From positions 124,001-188,000 of the forward strand of contig NC_006087.1 of assembly GCF_000007665.1 (NCBI RefSeq): a stretch of 64,000 bases of DNA, read 5' to 3'. The notes beneath the pieces were generated by a model. The model was not told where the DNA came from, did not search any database, and worked only from the letters and a program-made list of their open reading frames with translations. The DNA is from Leifsonia xyli subsp. xyli str. CTCB07 (GTDB lineage Bacteria; Actinomycetota; Actinomycetes; Actinomycetales; Microbacteriaceae). Of the stretch, positions 34,963 through 43,419 are shown piece by piece. Made by a program: the position numbers and the translations under genes. Positions within the stretch are counted from its first letter, which is position 1; each line of letters starts with the position of its first letter.

Positions 34963-35205
34963 TTAGTGATTGATCATGTAGTCGATCTTTACGAAACAAG
35001 TATCAAAGTTGTAATCGTTCTTGTAGATTTTCACAACCAAACCCGTGCCTATCCACCCGTCAATTGAAGAACTATTCCACACCCCACAGACACGGTAGTT
35101 CGATTTGGCGTTGGCGGCAGGGGCGACGATCACCCCTGTCATTAGAACAGCGAGCGCGGGAATCGCGACCACCGCCAACCTGACAAACCTCTTGAAAGAC
35201 ATCAT
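34963..35205 (-). CDS. small secreted protein, low-GC, possibly shortened by a nonsense codon
   Basis: The frame starts at a Met-Met pair (35205 or 35202) preceded by GGAAGAAAGG. The first 31 residues are a clear signal peptide: basic SFKRFVRL, hydrophobic AVVAIPALAVLMTGVIV, cleavage after APAANA. The mature part is only about 47 residues, rich in Asn, Tyr and Lys with two cysteines (RVCGVW and DTCFVK), and ends at TAA 34963. Base composition is near 42 percent GC, far below the neighbours, so transfer is likely. The frame stays open for 63 codons after the TAA. I do not recognise the family; a secreted effector or antimicrobial-like protein are both possible. Confidence 0.55.
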   Translation of the reverse strand: MMSFKRFVRLAVVAIPALAVLMTGVIVAPAANAKSNYRVCGVWNSSSIDGWIGTGLVVKIYKNDYNFDTCFVKIDYMINH

Positions 35206-35476
35206 CAGAACCTTTCTTCCGTAATCACTCCGGCACCCAGCCTCCGCCCTTTCCCCAGGGTCGTGGCCGTTCCGGTTGAACCGCAGCAAAAGCTGCGCGC
35301 TCATGCTCTTACCAATACTCGATGCACGTCAATCCCTAATCGTCAGACCAGACCGCGCACCCCACCGAGGGCCGTCAGGGAGTGTGCGGTGTGATTCGCC
35401 CTGGGTTTGGTTCCTGTTGGGAGTCTTGAGAAACGGTTCCTCTTAAGGGTTATTCAGTTTCGGTGTAGTGGGATTT

Positions 35477-35775
35477 TTAGGCCTCTATCGGGGTGCGTAT
35501 GCTGAGTTCTCCGTGGAAGCGCTGGTCGTTCCACCACCACACGTATTCGAGGGTTGCCAGTTCGACCTGCTCGATGATTCGCTGGGGACCTTGCCTGCGG
35601 ATCAACTCCGTTTTGTAAAGGCCATTGACGGCCTCGACCAGAGCGCTTTCATAGCTGTCTCCAACCGTTCCCGTCGACGGCATCGCGCCGAGCACGACGA
35701 TGCGCACGATCGGTGTAGACCACCGCCATGTACTTCGACCCATGACCCGAATGATGCGTGCCCCGCCTACACCGT
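35477..35775 (-). pseudogene. IS3 transposase orfB, C-terminal fragment
   Basis: The minus-strand frame gives PSTGTVGDSYESALVEAVNG, then LYKTELIRRQGP and QVELATLEYVWWWNDQRFHG, ending SIRTPIEA at 35477. It contains the last catalytic acid region of the DDE core. The preceding part, HHSGHGSKYMAVVYTDR with the second-Asp region, is in another frame, so a frameshift lies near 35715. The rest of orfB is missing, so it is inactive. Confidence 0.88.
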
Positions 35776-36221
35776 TCTCGGCATGCTCGCCGGGACGGGG
35801 GTCGGTCTGCTGACCGGAGCGCTCGACCGCGCTCCTGCTCCCACCGCCAACCAACACGCTCACTGTTGCCAGTACCTACACGCTGATCGGTATCGGCCCC
35901 CTTGCGGCAGGAACCCTGATCGTCGGACTTGCCACGCTGAGGTTCATAAGACAACGCCACGTTAGCCCGTTCACCGCAGCAGCATTCGTTTCCATGCTCT
36001 CGATTGGGCTGGCGATTCTCGTTGCTGTGATCGCCACCGCATTCGGAATCAACTTCTTTCTTGCGCTCCTTGGATTCGGAATCCCGGTCATTTGGTGCAT
36101 GATCGTTGCAGCAGTTCTTCTGCCGTGGCTCTCCCGTCACCACGCGATCTCCATAACCGCACTGGCAGCTTGGCAAGCTTCTTCACGAAGCGGGCAGCAC
36201 AATCGGCCAACGTGCAGGTGA
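35776..36221 (+). pseudogene. membrane-protein fragment inside the IS3 element
   Basis: The plus strand codes for a hydrophobic chain: AYTVLGMLAGTGVGLLTGALDR in one frame, then after a shift near 35860 TLTVASTYTLIGIGPLAAGT, LATLRFIRQRHVSPFTAAAF, SIGLAILVAVIATAFGINFF and LALLGFGIPVIWCMIVAAVL. This makes about four helices. There is no clear start codon. I do not recognise the family. The GC content is lower than the chromosome average. It replaces the middle of the IS3 orfB. Confidence 0.5.
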
Positions 36222-36309
36222 GTTTCTGCCTCTTCGCCACCTGAAGCATCTATGGCGCGAGCTGTTGGAAGCCGTGGAACACGCTTAGTTGTCAGACGCA
36301 GTTTCGCGC

Positions 36310-36707
36310 AACGGCCTCGACCCCGAAACGATCCCGATGCTCGGTGACAAACCGGATCATCGCGTCACGAGACAATCGAGTTCCTACGCGAAAAGCACCG
36401 ACACCGCCCACAATATCTCGTTCACACCTTCCAACTCACCCACATGCTTCTTCAACCGGTAAATCTCCATACGTGCTCCACTGATCGCACCGGATCTCTC
36501 ACCCACGTCGATCTCTGCTTTGCGAGCCCAATTCCGAAACGCCTCTGGACTCACGCCGAACTTGCCAAAAAAATGCGCCAGCACAACCCAACCAGACGAA
36601 CGACCAGAGCACACTTCGACCACCAAACGTAATACTCGCTTCCAGAAATCAAGTGTGTAGATCCTTGCCCTCGTTCCAACTCTCACAAATCCAAATACCG
36701 AAACCAA
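36310..36707 (-). pseudogene. IS3 transposase orfA and start of orfB, degenerate
   Basis: orfA occupies 36384-36707: the frame gives YTLDFWKRVLRLVVEV, FGVSPEAFRNWARKAEID in the helix-turn-helix, and the leucine-zipper-like MEIYRLKKHVGELEGVNEIL ending VSVLFA. The start of orfB follows in another frame (RDAMIRFVTEHRDRFGVEAV), as expected for programmed frameshifting between orfA and orfB, but breaks off after about 25 residues. Several substitutions make orfA look decayed. Confidence 0.8.
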
Positions 36708-36722
36708 ACCCAGGGCGAATCA

Positions 36723-37088
36723 TGGTGTTCTCCACACCCGCGGGCGGATTCATGTTCACGCCGACTATTCGCGAGAACTCTTGGTATGACCAGGCGCTCC
36801 GATCCGCTAACCTTCCGCCCATGACGATCCACGACCTGCGGCATACGGCTGCGAGCCTGGTCATCTCGCCAGAGCCACTGTGAAAGCGGTGCAAAAGATG
36901 CTCGGGCATGCCTCAGCGGCGATGACGCTCGATACCTAAGCCGATCTGTTCGACGACCTCGATGCCGTTGCGATCGCGCTCGACAAAGCAGCGGAATTTT
37001 CACGTGTGGGCAAAATGTGGGCAAAAAGACCAGACAAAAGAAAACGGCGACCCTCTCGGATCGCCGTCCCCAGTAAATCACTGGTCTG
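36723..37088 (+). pseudogene. tyrosine recombinase, C-terminal fragment next to tRNA-Met
   Basis: The frame after the IS3 end reads VFSTPAGGFMFTPTIRENSW, then MTIHDLRHTAASLVIS with the His-x-x-Arg box. A shift near 36880 leads to ATVKAVQKMLGHASAAMTLD with the Leu-Gly-His box. The next codons are ACC TAA GCC GAT, where related enzymes have Thr-Tyr-Ala-Asp: the nucleophile tyrosine codon has become a stop. The tail ADLFDDLDAVAIALDKAAEF follows in frame and runs toward the tRNA gene. It is a dead prophage or island integrase left at its tRNA attachment side. Confidence 0.85.
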
Positions 37089-37162
37089 TAGCGAGGGCGG
37101 GACTCGAACCCGCGACACCACGATTATGAGCCGTGTGCTCTAACCACCTGAGCTACCCCGCC
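37089..37162 (-). tRNA. tRNA-Met (CAT)
   Basis: On the minus strand the 74-base gene has acceptor GGCGGGG pairing with CCTCGCT (two G-U pairs), a D-arm (AGCTCAGGTGGTTAGAGC), anticodon loop CTCATAA with anticodon CAT, and T-arm GCGGGTTCGAGTCCCGC. CCA is not encoded. The body fits an elongator methionine tRNA rather than an initiator; CAT could also be an isoleucine tRNA with modified C, which cannot be excluded from sequence. Confidence 0.92.
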
Positions 37163-37199
37163 GCGGTCTCCTGCGATCGCAAGGTGATCGGGGAGACGG

Positions 37200-37271
<72 letters not shown>

Positions 37272-37428
37272 GCAGCCGCGTCCTGGCCAGGGCGGGGACG
37301 TTTTCGGCAACCGTAAGAGAATAGCATCCCGGAGGGAGGGGCTCGGACCACCTCCGTTCCAGCATCGGCCCTCGTCACGCGAGGGGACTGCCGACCTGGC
37401 GGACCGGACAGCGAAGGTGCAGCGCCCG

Positions 37429-37837
37429 CTAGGAGGCGTTGGCTTTGAGCCAGGCGTAGGGGTCCGACCGAGCCGGTCCCGTCGAGGCGGATCTCAAGGT
37501 GGAGGTGGGCGCCGGTCGAGACGCCGGTGTTGCCCACGAGACCGACGATCTCTCCGACCGTCACCTGCTGACCCACGGAGACCCGCACGGACCCCGTCTG
37601 CATGTGGCAGTACTTGCTGCTGACGAGTTTGCCGCCGATCGTGTGGTCGATCGTCACGTTCACGCCGCAGCCATCGCCGCGCGTGACCACATCGCGCACC
37701 ACCCCGTCCGCGACGATCCGAATCGGCACGCCCGCACCCGGGGTGAAATCGACACCGAGGTGGTTGCTGGACGCCCCAGCGGTCGGCGCCGTCCGGTTCG
37801 TTCGTGAAGGTGTCGGTAATCCGCATCGAGTACAGAT
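37429..37837 (-). pseudogene. M23 (LytM-like) peptidase, C-terminal fragment, frameshifted
   Basis: Would cut peptidoglycan cross-links outside the membrane. The minus strand holds DLYSMRITDTFTNEPDGADR, then after a frameshift near 37770 SSNHLGVDFTPGAGVPIRIV and the LytM core KYCHMQTGSVRVSVGQQVTV, GLVGNTGVSTGAHLHLEIR with the zinc motif HLH. A second shift near 37468 puts the usual end DPYAWLKANAS in another frame, with stop at 37429. The N-terminal part has been removed by the IS481-like remnant that begins at 37838. Confidence 0.87.
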
Positions 37838-38234
37838 CGGCGATCTGCACCGGCCCCAGGCGTCGTCGCCACCTCGCCCGCACGATCCGCTTGAGCACGG
37901 GCAACGGCGTCCGCGTTGGCATCGATCGTGGGCGGCTAGACCGGTCGGTCATCCCTCCCGTGCCTTCGGCGCGGAACCTCGCCGCCCATTTCCGCGCGGT
38001 AACGGGCGAGACCATAAACATCTTCGCTGCGACGGAGACCAGCCAATGGTCCTCGACGATGAGCCTGGCAAGGCGCAGACGAGCGCGCGGTGTGAGAGCA
38101 GCGTTAACGTGGGACACGAAGGCCTCCTGGATCGTGAAGCGGTTGAACTGAACAGCTCCACTTCACAACCGGAGGCCCTCGCCCCTCAACTCCTCACGAC
38201 CGTATCGCCGAAACAACCCCCCTGGACATCACAC
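37838..38234 (-). mobile_element. IS481-like element, 397-base left-end remnant
   Basis: This is the reverse complement of the first 397 bases of the element at 31919, including the IS terminus (CATCACAC at the right side) and the transposase N-terminus from SHVNAALTPRARLRLARLIV to RRRLGPVQI. The rest is absent. CTAG follows at 38235-38238. It replaces the 5' part of the M23 peptidase gene and abuts the stop codon of the winged-helix regulator. Confidence 0.92.
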
Positions 38235-38936
38235 CTAGAAGAGGTCGGGCGACGGCGCGCTCGCGTGGCGGATGGAGACGTCCGCGCGCCGGTCGAAGCG
38301 GTAGCCCACCCCGCGCACGGTGCGCACGATGTCCTCGTAGCGGCCGAGCTTTGAGCGCAGCCGACGGATGTGGACGTCGATGGTGCGTTCGTTGGGCACC
38401 TCGTCCTCGTCGGCGGCGGCCCAGAGCGAGGAGATGAGCTCCGCGCGCTCGATCGTGCGGCCCTTGCGCAGGACCAAGTACTGCAGTAGCTCGAACTCCT
38501 TGTATGTGAGCGCGACCGCCTGGTTGTCGAGGACCAGGCGCTTGCGGGAGATGTCGATGACCACACCGGAGGAAGCGCGGTCCTCGTCCTCGTCCTCGTC
38601 CGCCGCTCTGGTGTGGCGGTGCTTGGCGATGGCGGATGGGTCCTGCAGGGCGAGGCGCACGACATCCACATCGCGCCCGCCTGCGCCGGCCGGGGCCAGG
38701 GCGACGGCGGCGTAGGTCTCGGACTCGGGCGCCAGTTCCGCGGTCAGCTGCTTCAGCGCCTCCACGATGCGGCCGAGGTCGGTGCCGGCGGAAGCGGCCT
38801 TCAGCTCGTCGATGCCGACGTAGAGGACGAAGCCGCGGGCCTCGGTGCCCTCCGGCACGGCGCGGATGCGCGGGGCGGGGGCGGCAGCGGCGGGCTGTGC
38901 GGTGGGTCGGAGAGTGTCGAGGGTGGCGAGAGACAT
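38235..38936 (-). CDS. winged-helix transcriptional regulator (OmpR/PhoB-type C-terminal domain)
   Basis: The 233-residue product has an N-terminal region of about 120 residues that is not a phospho-receiver (no conserved Asp pocket is visible). It ends in an acidic run (DEDEDED) and then a PhoB-type DNA-binding domain (about 130-220): VALTYKEFELLQYLVLRKGR, PNERTIDVHIRRLRSKLG, VRTVRGVGYRFDR. Start ATG 38936 is the second half of a longer open frame and fits best. Its TAG stop is part of the CTAG next to the IS remnant, so the C-terminus is native (SAPSPDLF). Targets are unknown. Confidence 0.8.
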   Translation of the reverse strand: MSLATLDTLRPTAQPAAAAPAPRIRAVPEGTEARGFVLYVGIDELKAASAGTDLGRIVEALKQLTAELAPESETYAAVALAPAGAGGRDVDVVRLALQDPSAIAKHRHTRAADEDEDEDRASSGVVIDISRKRLVLDNQAVALTYKEFELLQYLVLRKGRTIERAELISSLWAAADEDEVPNERTIDVHIRRLRSKLGRYEDIVRTVRGVGYRFDRRADVSIRHASAPSPDLF

Positions 38937-39343
38937 GGGAGGGAGTCCTTCGGATGACGATGATGTGCCGGTTCCCGGTACGACGAGTTCCGCGATTCGT
39001 GGCGGCGGAGGCCCGGGGTTTTCCGGTGTTACGAGATGTCCCCGTTCAGAAGGGGACGGATGCGCGGGTGCGTTCGTGTGGCGCGCCCGGGGAGCTCTGC
39101 CCGGCGTCGACGCGCGGTACACGTCGGAGGGCGACCGCTCGGCGAAAGGGTCGTCAGGTCAGCGACACATTCGGCAATGCATGACGGATTCGCGGCCGGC
39201 CATCATCATGCCGGCATCCCCAAGGGCCTCGAAGGAGGTCAGGGTACGCGAGTTGTCCATCATGGTGAGAAGTAAACCGTCTTGTGACTTGCGGTGTCAA
39301 ATCGTTACGGCAGGGTGTGCCCACCCCCGGCGACCGAGTACAC
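38937..39343. other. gap between regulator and upp
   Basis: About 400 bases with no supported gene. The frame of the regulator stays open upstream to 39122 but its translation is low-complexity Pro/Ser. The stretch 39240-39340 has lower GC and could hold the regulator promoter. No hairpin or RNA family was recognised. Confidence 0.5.
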
Positions 39344-39976
39344 CTAAACGGTGCCGTACAACCGGTCCCCGGCGTCGCCCAGGCCGGGAACGATGTAGCC
39401 GTTCTCGTTGAGGCGCTCGTCCAGCGCCCCCAGGACGATGGTCACATCCCGCCCCTCCGTCGCCTTCTCCAGCGCCGCCAGGCCCTCTGGGGCCGCGAGG
39501 ATGCAGATGGCGGTGACATCCACCGCATTGCGCTTGAAGAGGAAGTCGATCGCCGCGCCGAGCGAGCCGCCGGTGGCGAGCATCGGGTCGAGCACGAAGC
39601 ACTGGCGTTCGGAGAGGTCCATCGGGAGGCGCTCGGCGTAAGTGGTCGGCTCGAACGTCTCCTCATTGCGGGCCATGCCGAGGAACCCGACCTCGGCGGT
39701 CGGCATGAGGCTCACCATGCCCTCCAGCATCCCGAGCCCGGCGCGCAGGATGGGGACGACCAGAGGCCGCGGCTCGCTGATGGTCACCCCCCTCGTGGAG
39801 GTGACCGGCGTCTCGATCTCGACGGGCTCGACCCGGACCGCGCGCGTCGCCTCGTAGGCGAGCAAGGTCACGAGCTCTTCCGTGAGCGCCCGGAATGTCG
39901 GAGCCGGTGTCTCCTTGTTGCGGAGCACAGAGAGTTTGTGAGTGATCAGGGGGTGGTCCGCAACATGCACTCGCAT
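39344..39976 (-). CDS. upp: uracil phosphoribosyltransferase
   Basis: Salvages uracil to UMP with PRPP in the cytoplasm. The 210-residue product shows the family N-terminus [20 protein letters not shown], the block [15 protein letters not shown], the PRPP-binding loop [18 protein letters not shown] and the uracil-binding C-terminus [17 protein letters not shown]. It is full length. It is divergent from tadA (38 bases between the start codons), a common actinobacterial arrangement. Confidence 0.96.
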   Translation of the reverse strand: MRVHVADHPLITHKLSVLRNKETPAPTFRALTEELVTLLAYEATRAVRVEPVEIETPVTSTRGVTISEPRPLVVPILRAGLGMLEGMVSLMPTAEVGFLGMARNEETFEPTTYAERLPMDLSERQCFVLDPMLATGGSLGAAIDFLFKRNAVDVTAICILAAPEGLAALEKATEGRDVTIVLGALDERLNENGYIVPGLGDAGDRLYGTV

Positions 39977-40014
39977 AGGCTCAAGGGTAGCCGAACACCC
40001 CCGGGAGGAAGCCC

Positions 40015-40482
40015 GTGCCCCTGCCTGTCCCCGCCGCGTACGAGGAGTGGATGCGGCGCGCCCTCGCCGACGCAGCCCGCGCTGCCGCGACCGGCGACGT
40101 GCCCGTGGCCGCCCTCGTGGTGGATGCCGGTGAGCGGGTCATCGGAACGGGACGCAACGAGCGCGAACTGCTCCGCGACCCGACCGCGCACGCGGAAGTG
40201 CTCGCCCTGCGCGAGGCGGCATCCTCCCGCGCGGACTGGAATCTGGAAGGGTGTACGCTCGTCGTCACCCTCGAGCCCTGCGCGATGTGCGCGGGCGCCA
40301 TCCTGGGGGCACGCGTCACGACGGTGGTGTTCGGGGCGTGGGACGAGAAAGCGGGGGCGGCGGGGTCGCTGTACGACATCCTGCGCGACCGCCGGCTGCC
40401 CGCCCGGTCCGAGGTCTACGCGGGGGTGCTGGCGGAGGAGTGCCGTGCGCTGCTGCTGGCCTTCTTCGAGGCCAAGCGCTGA
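40015..40482 (+). CDS. tadA: tRNA-specific adenosine deaminase
   Basis: Deaminates adenosine 34 of tRNA(Arg) to inosine. The 155-residue product has the zinc-deaminase motif: [10 protein letters not shown] with His 59 and the proton-shuttling Glu 61, then [12 protein letters not shown] with Cys 89 and Cys 92. The C-terminus [17 protein letters not shown] is typical. GTG 40015 has the right distance from a purine-rich site (GGGAGGAAGCC). It converges with a broken membrane-protein gene and overlaps its tail by 67 bases. Confidence 0.94.
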   Translation: MPLPVPAAYEEWMRRALADAARAAATGDVPVAALVVDAGERVIGTGRNERELLRDPTAHAEVLALREAASSRADWNLEGCTLVVTLEPCAMCAGAILGARVTTVVFGAWDEKAGAAGSLYDILRDRRLPARSEVYAGVLAEECRALLLAFFEAKR

Positions 40483-42112
40483 TCGATCCAGTACACGGCG
40501 ACGAAGACGGCTAGTGCGAAGGCGATCGCGTAGGTCGACTGGTAGTACATGAAGAATGTCGCCGGGGCTGTCGCGAACACGATCGCGGTGCGAGCGAGAA
40601 GCCCCGCAGCGATGGCGGCGACGAACAGCTTTCGGCGGACGAGGGCGCCGGCGAAGAGCAGGAGGAGGAGCCCGAGCGCCGGGATGACGTTCCACACGAT
40701 CTGGCCGCCGGGGACATCCTGATTGTTCGCGTCGACGAGCAGGAAGGCACGGACGACCGCGACACGCGTGTCCTGATCGATCGCTGCCATCTCAGGCGAG
40801 CGATCGATGATCGCGGGGAGTTCGGCATGGCATGTCGCGCAAGCGATCATCTCTTTGCCTCTGACCTCGGCCGACGGGATGCCGCCCAGCGAATTCGTCG
40901 CGACGAAGGTCTGCATCCTGGCCTCGAGGAACACTCCCGGGTTCTCTCGGATGAGTGAGAGGTACGCCCGCTGGAACGCACCGGCATTCTCTCGGTACCC
41001 GTCGCGGAGAACCGCGCCTTCGCTCTCCCACATCGCCGTGATGTCCAGCGGGTCCGGGTACTTCCGGAGGATGGAGAGGTCGATCGATCGATCGCGGCCA
41101 GGTTCGCTTCGAGGTGCGGTCCGCCCAGGTTGCCGGCGAGCATCACGGAAAGCGGATTCATGGTCGCGGTCATCAGGTATTTCGAGTTGGCCAGCACGAC
41201 GTTCACTCCGGCCATCGCCCCTGAGAACCCTGCGGCGATCACCAGCGCGGTCGCGAGCGCGCGTCGACTGCTGCCAGGGTCGCGGCGGAAGATCCGCAGG
41301 GAGACGGCCGCGTACGGGATGAGGAGGTAGAGGAGGTTCTCTGAGCGCCAGAAGGCCACGACGACGATCGCCACCGTCAGCAGGACGAACTCCCGGTACC
41401 TGTTCGTCAGGAGTTCCGGACGCAGCTTGAGGAGGAGCCGGAACAGGATCGCGATCTCGATGTAGAGCAGGATCGTCGTTCTCAGCGGAAGCATGTTGTA
41501 GAGCAGGATCGGCGGGAGGAGGAAGGGCAGAACCATCGCAGAGCCGAGCCAGGACCGCCGCAACAGGTCCGCTGTGCGGGCGGTTAGCCAGCCCACGACA
41601 ACGGATCCAACCAGGACCTGGACGACGATCGGCGCGATCGGGGACGGGATGATGATCATGCTCGTTGTGAAGAACACAGACGTCAGCAGGTTCTGCCAGG
41701 TCTGGATCCAGTTCTCCTGCGCCTTCAAGACGACGCGATAGGAGTCGTACTGCCAGTAACCCGGCCAGATGAGAAGAAGCAGGAGGATGCACAGGCCGAA
41801 ATAGACCGCCGAGATGATGAGTCAGCGCCGCATCGCGGGGTCGCCGTTCCGCCACTTGCGGATGAAGGCCATCGCACAGAGAACGGCCGAATAGACCATC
41901 GCGAAGGCCAGCACCCGCATCCCGAACCAGATGAGCGGACGCCCGATTGCCGGTGGCGGGGCCTCCACGGTCATCCCCGATGTGTCGTATGAACTGACCG
42001 ACGCGCTCCCGAATGGCTAGTCGAAGACGCAAAGGGTGGAGAGGACGACCATCAGCGCGAAGAGCGGTACGCTGAAAACCAGCGCGCGAAGAAAAGGGCT
42101 TCGATTTCGCAC
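40416..42112 (-). pseudogene. large polytopic membrane protein, broken
   Basis: The reconstructed chain starts at GTG 42112 (RNRSPFLRALVFSVPLFALM), meets TAG at 42017-42019 after VVLSTLCVFD, goes on with SYDTSGMTVEAPPPAIGRPL and meets TGA at 41822-41824 after NGDPAMRR. It continues through about ten helices (VYFGLCILLLLIWPGYWQYD, LTSVFFTTSMIIIPSPIAPI, FWRSENLLYLLIPYAA). A frameshift near 41085 (NLAAIDRS to IDLSILRKYPDP) gives the C-terminal part with a soluble domain and three more helices. The layout recalls mannosyltransferase-like or DUF6020-type membrane proteins, but I cannot name it. Three separate lesions show long decay. Confidence 0.8.
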
Positions 42113-42132
42113 GGAGCGATCCTAGGCTGACG

Positions 42133-42438
42133 TCAAACGACTGCCATCGCAATGTGTGCTATTGCAGTGTGCCGCTCGTCGTTTTGGGTGAGGTCCCGTC
42201 CAGCTACGCGCAGCAGCGGCTGCTCGGCCGCGAGGAACGGGAACTCCTCCGACTGGTAAGCGGCCTTTTCGCCGCCGAGGACCACGACGAGATCGGCCTC
42301 CGTCGGGTCGATCGCCGCAACATCCGTCCGCGTCGCGTCGATCACGCACAGGTCGTAGCCGTGCTCTGTGAGCACCGGGCCGATGTTGCCGAGGTGGATG
42401 CTGGGGCTGTGCTGCAGGATGAGAGCTGTCTTCGTCAC
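42133..42438 (-). pseudogene. class I glutamine amidotransferase, N-terminal fragment
   Basis: The frame from GTG 42438 gives TKTALILQHSPSIHLGNIGP and ATEADLVVVLGG-like sequence (IDPTEADLVVVLGGEKAAYQ), the first 75 residues of a GMP-synthase-like amidotransferase domain. It then loses similarity and stops at 42133. The nucleophile elbow (G-x-C-x-G) and the His-Glu pair are missing. Its start overlaps the stop of the CDF transporter by four bases (GTGA), so it was once a coupled second gene. The deletion must lie between it and the broken membrane gene. Confidence 0.8.
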
Positions 42439-43397
42439 TCCAGTCCTTTGATGACGATCGCGTCGGTGGGGGGATTCCGTTCGTTCGGGTCGACCCAGAC
42501 GTCCGGTTCGACGTAGATCACGCGGGCCGCGGGAACAACCTCGCGGATCCGCCGTTCGACCGCGTCGATCGCCGCCGAGACGTCCGCGAGGCGGCTCTCG
42601 CCGGACATCGCGACCTTCGCCCCGAAGAGCAGTTCGTCGGGCCCGAGGTAGAGCGTTTTCATGTGGATGATGCGCTCGACCTCGCCGCCGCTGAGCACAG
42701 CCCGCTCGATCGCGGCGGCATCCGAGTCCGACGCGCCCTCGCCGACCAGCAGGCTCTTCGTCTCGAAGCCCAGGACGAGGGCGACGACGATCAGCAGCGT
42801 GCCGATGAGGAGCGTGCCGATCGCATCCCACACGGCGTCGCCCGTCAGGACGCTGAGGCTGATCCCGATCAGCGCGAACAGCAGACCCGCGAGCGCGGCG
42901 ACGTCCTCGAGCAGCACGACGGGCAGCTCGGGAGCCTTGGCGCGCCGGATGAACTGCAGCCACGATATGCTCTGCTTGTGCGGTCGCGACTCGTGGATCG
43001 CCCTGCGCAGCGAGAACGACTCCAGCCCGATCGCGATCAGCAGCACGAGCAGCGGCAGCCAGGAGTTCTCAAGAGAGTGCCGGTGCGTGAGCTTCTCGAC
43101 GCCCTCGTAGAGCGAGAACACCCCACCGGCGGAGAACAGGACGATGGAGACGACGAAAGCGTAGACGTAGCGCTCCCGGCCATAGCCGAACGGATGCTTC
43201 CGGTCCGCCTTCTTCTTGGCCCGCCGGCCGCCGAGCAGCAGGAGCAGCTGGTTGCCGCAGTCCGCGATCGAGTGGACGCCTTCGGCGAGCATCGAGGAGG
43301 AGCCGGAGAAGAGCCAGGCGATGAGCTTCGTCAGGGCGATGCCGAGGTTGGCGGCGAAGGCCGCGACGATCGCCCTGGTGCCACCTGATGCGCTCAT
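42435..43397 (-). CDS. cation diffusion facilitator family transporter
   Basis: Exports divalent metal (Zn, Fe, Mn or Co) in exchange for protons. The 320-residue product has about six helices. The metal-site helix 2 holds SSSMLAEGVHSIADCGNQLL with the His-x-x-x-Asp motif, and helix 5 holds ALIGISLSVLTGDAVWDAIG with the Asp pair. A cytoplasmic C-terminal domain follows (YLGPDELLFGAKVAMS). It is divergent from proC, with 22 bases between start codons, and is followed by a truncated amidotransferase. Confidence 0.88.
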   Translation of the reverse strand: MSASGGTRAIVAAFAANLGIALTKLIAWLFSGSSSMLAEGVHSIADCGNQLLLLLGGRRAKKKADRKHPFGYGRERYVYAFVVSIVLFSAGGVFSLYEGVEKLTHRHSLENSWLPLLVLLIAIGLESFSLRRAIHESRPHKQSISWLQFIRRAKAPELPVVLLEDVAALAGLLFALIGISLSVLTGDAVWDAIGTLLIGTLLIVVALVLGFETKSLLVGEGASDSDAAAIERAVLSGGEVERIIHMKTLYLGPDELLFGAKVAMSGESRLADVSAAIDAVERRIREVVPAARVIYVEPDVWVDPNERNPPTDAIVIKGLE

Positions 43398-43419
43398 GGC
43401 CTCATCCTAGGATGGCCCC

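Larger units (their letters stand above)
35392..36722 (-). mobile_element. IS3-family element, degenerate, with foreign insert
   Basis: The ends are a perfect 21-base inverted repeat: TGATTCGCCCTGGGTTTGGT plus one T at 35392-35412, and its complement at 36702-36722. Between them, read on the minus strand, lie orfA (36384-36707), the first residues of orfB (about 36310-36390) and the last part of orfB (35477-about 35775). The middle of orfB is replaced by about 430 bases coding on the other strand for a hydrophobic protein. No target duplication was recognised. The right end adjoins a fragment of an integrase gene. Confidence 0.85.

Noticed and set aside
35388..36726. Target-site duplication for the IS3 element
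   Set aside because: Bases next to the ends (GGTG and TGGTG) are similar but not a direct repeat in register, so no duplication is claimed.
24962..37088. The two integrase pieces as halves of one split gene
   Set aside because: The N-terminal piece and the C-terminal piece have different family style and do not meet at the same residue; about 80 residues would be missing between them.
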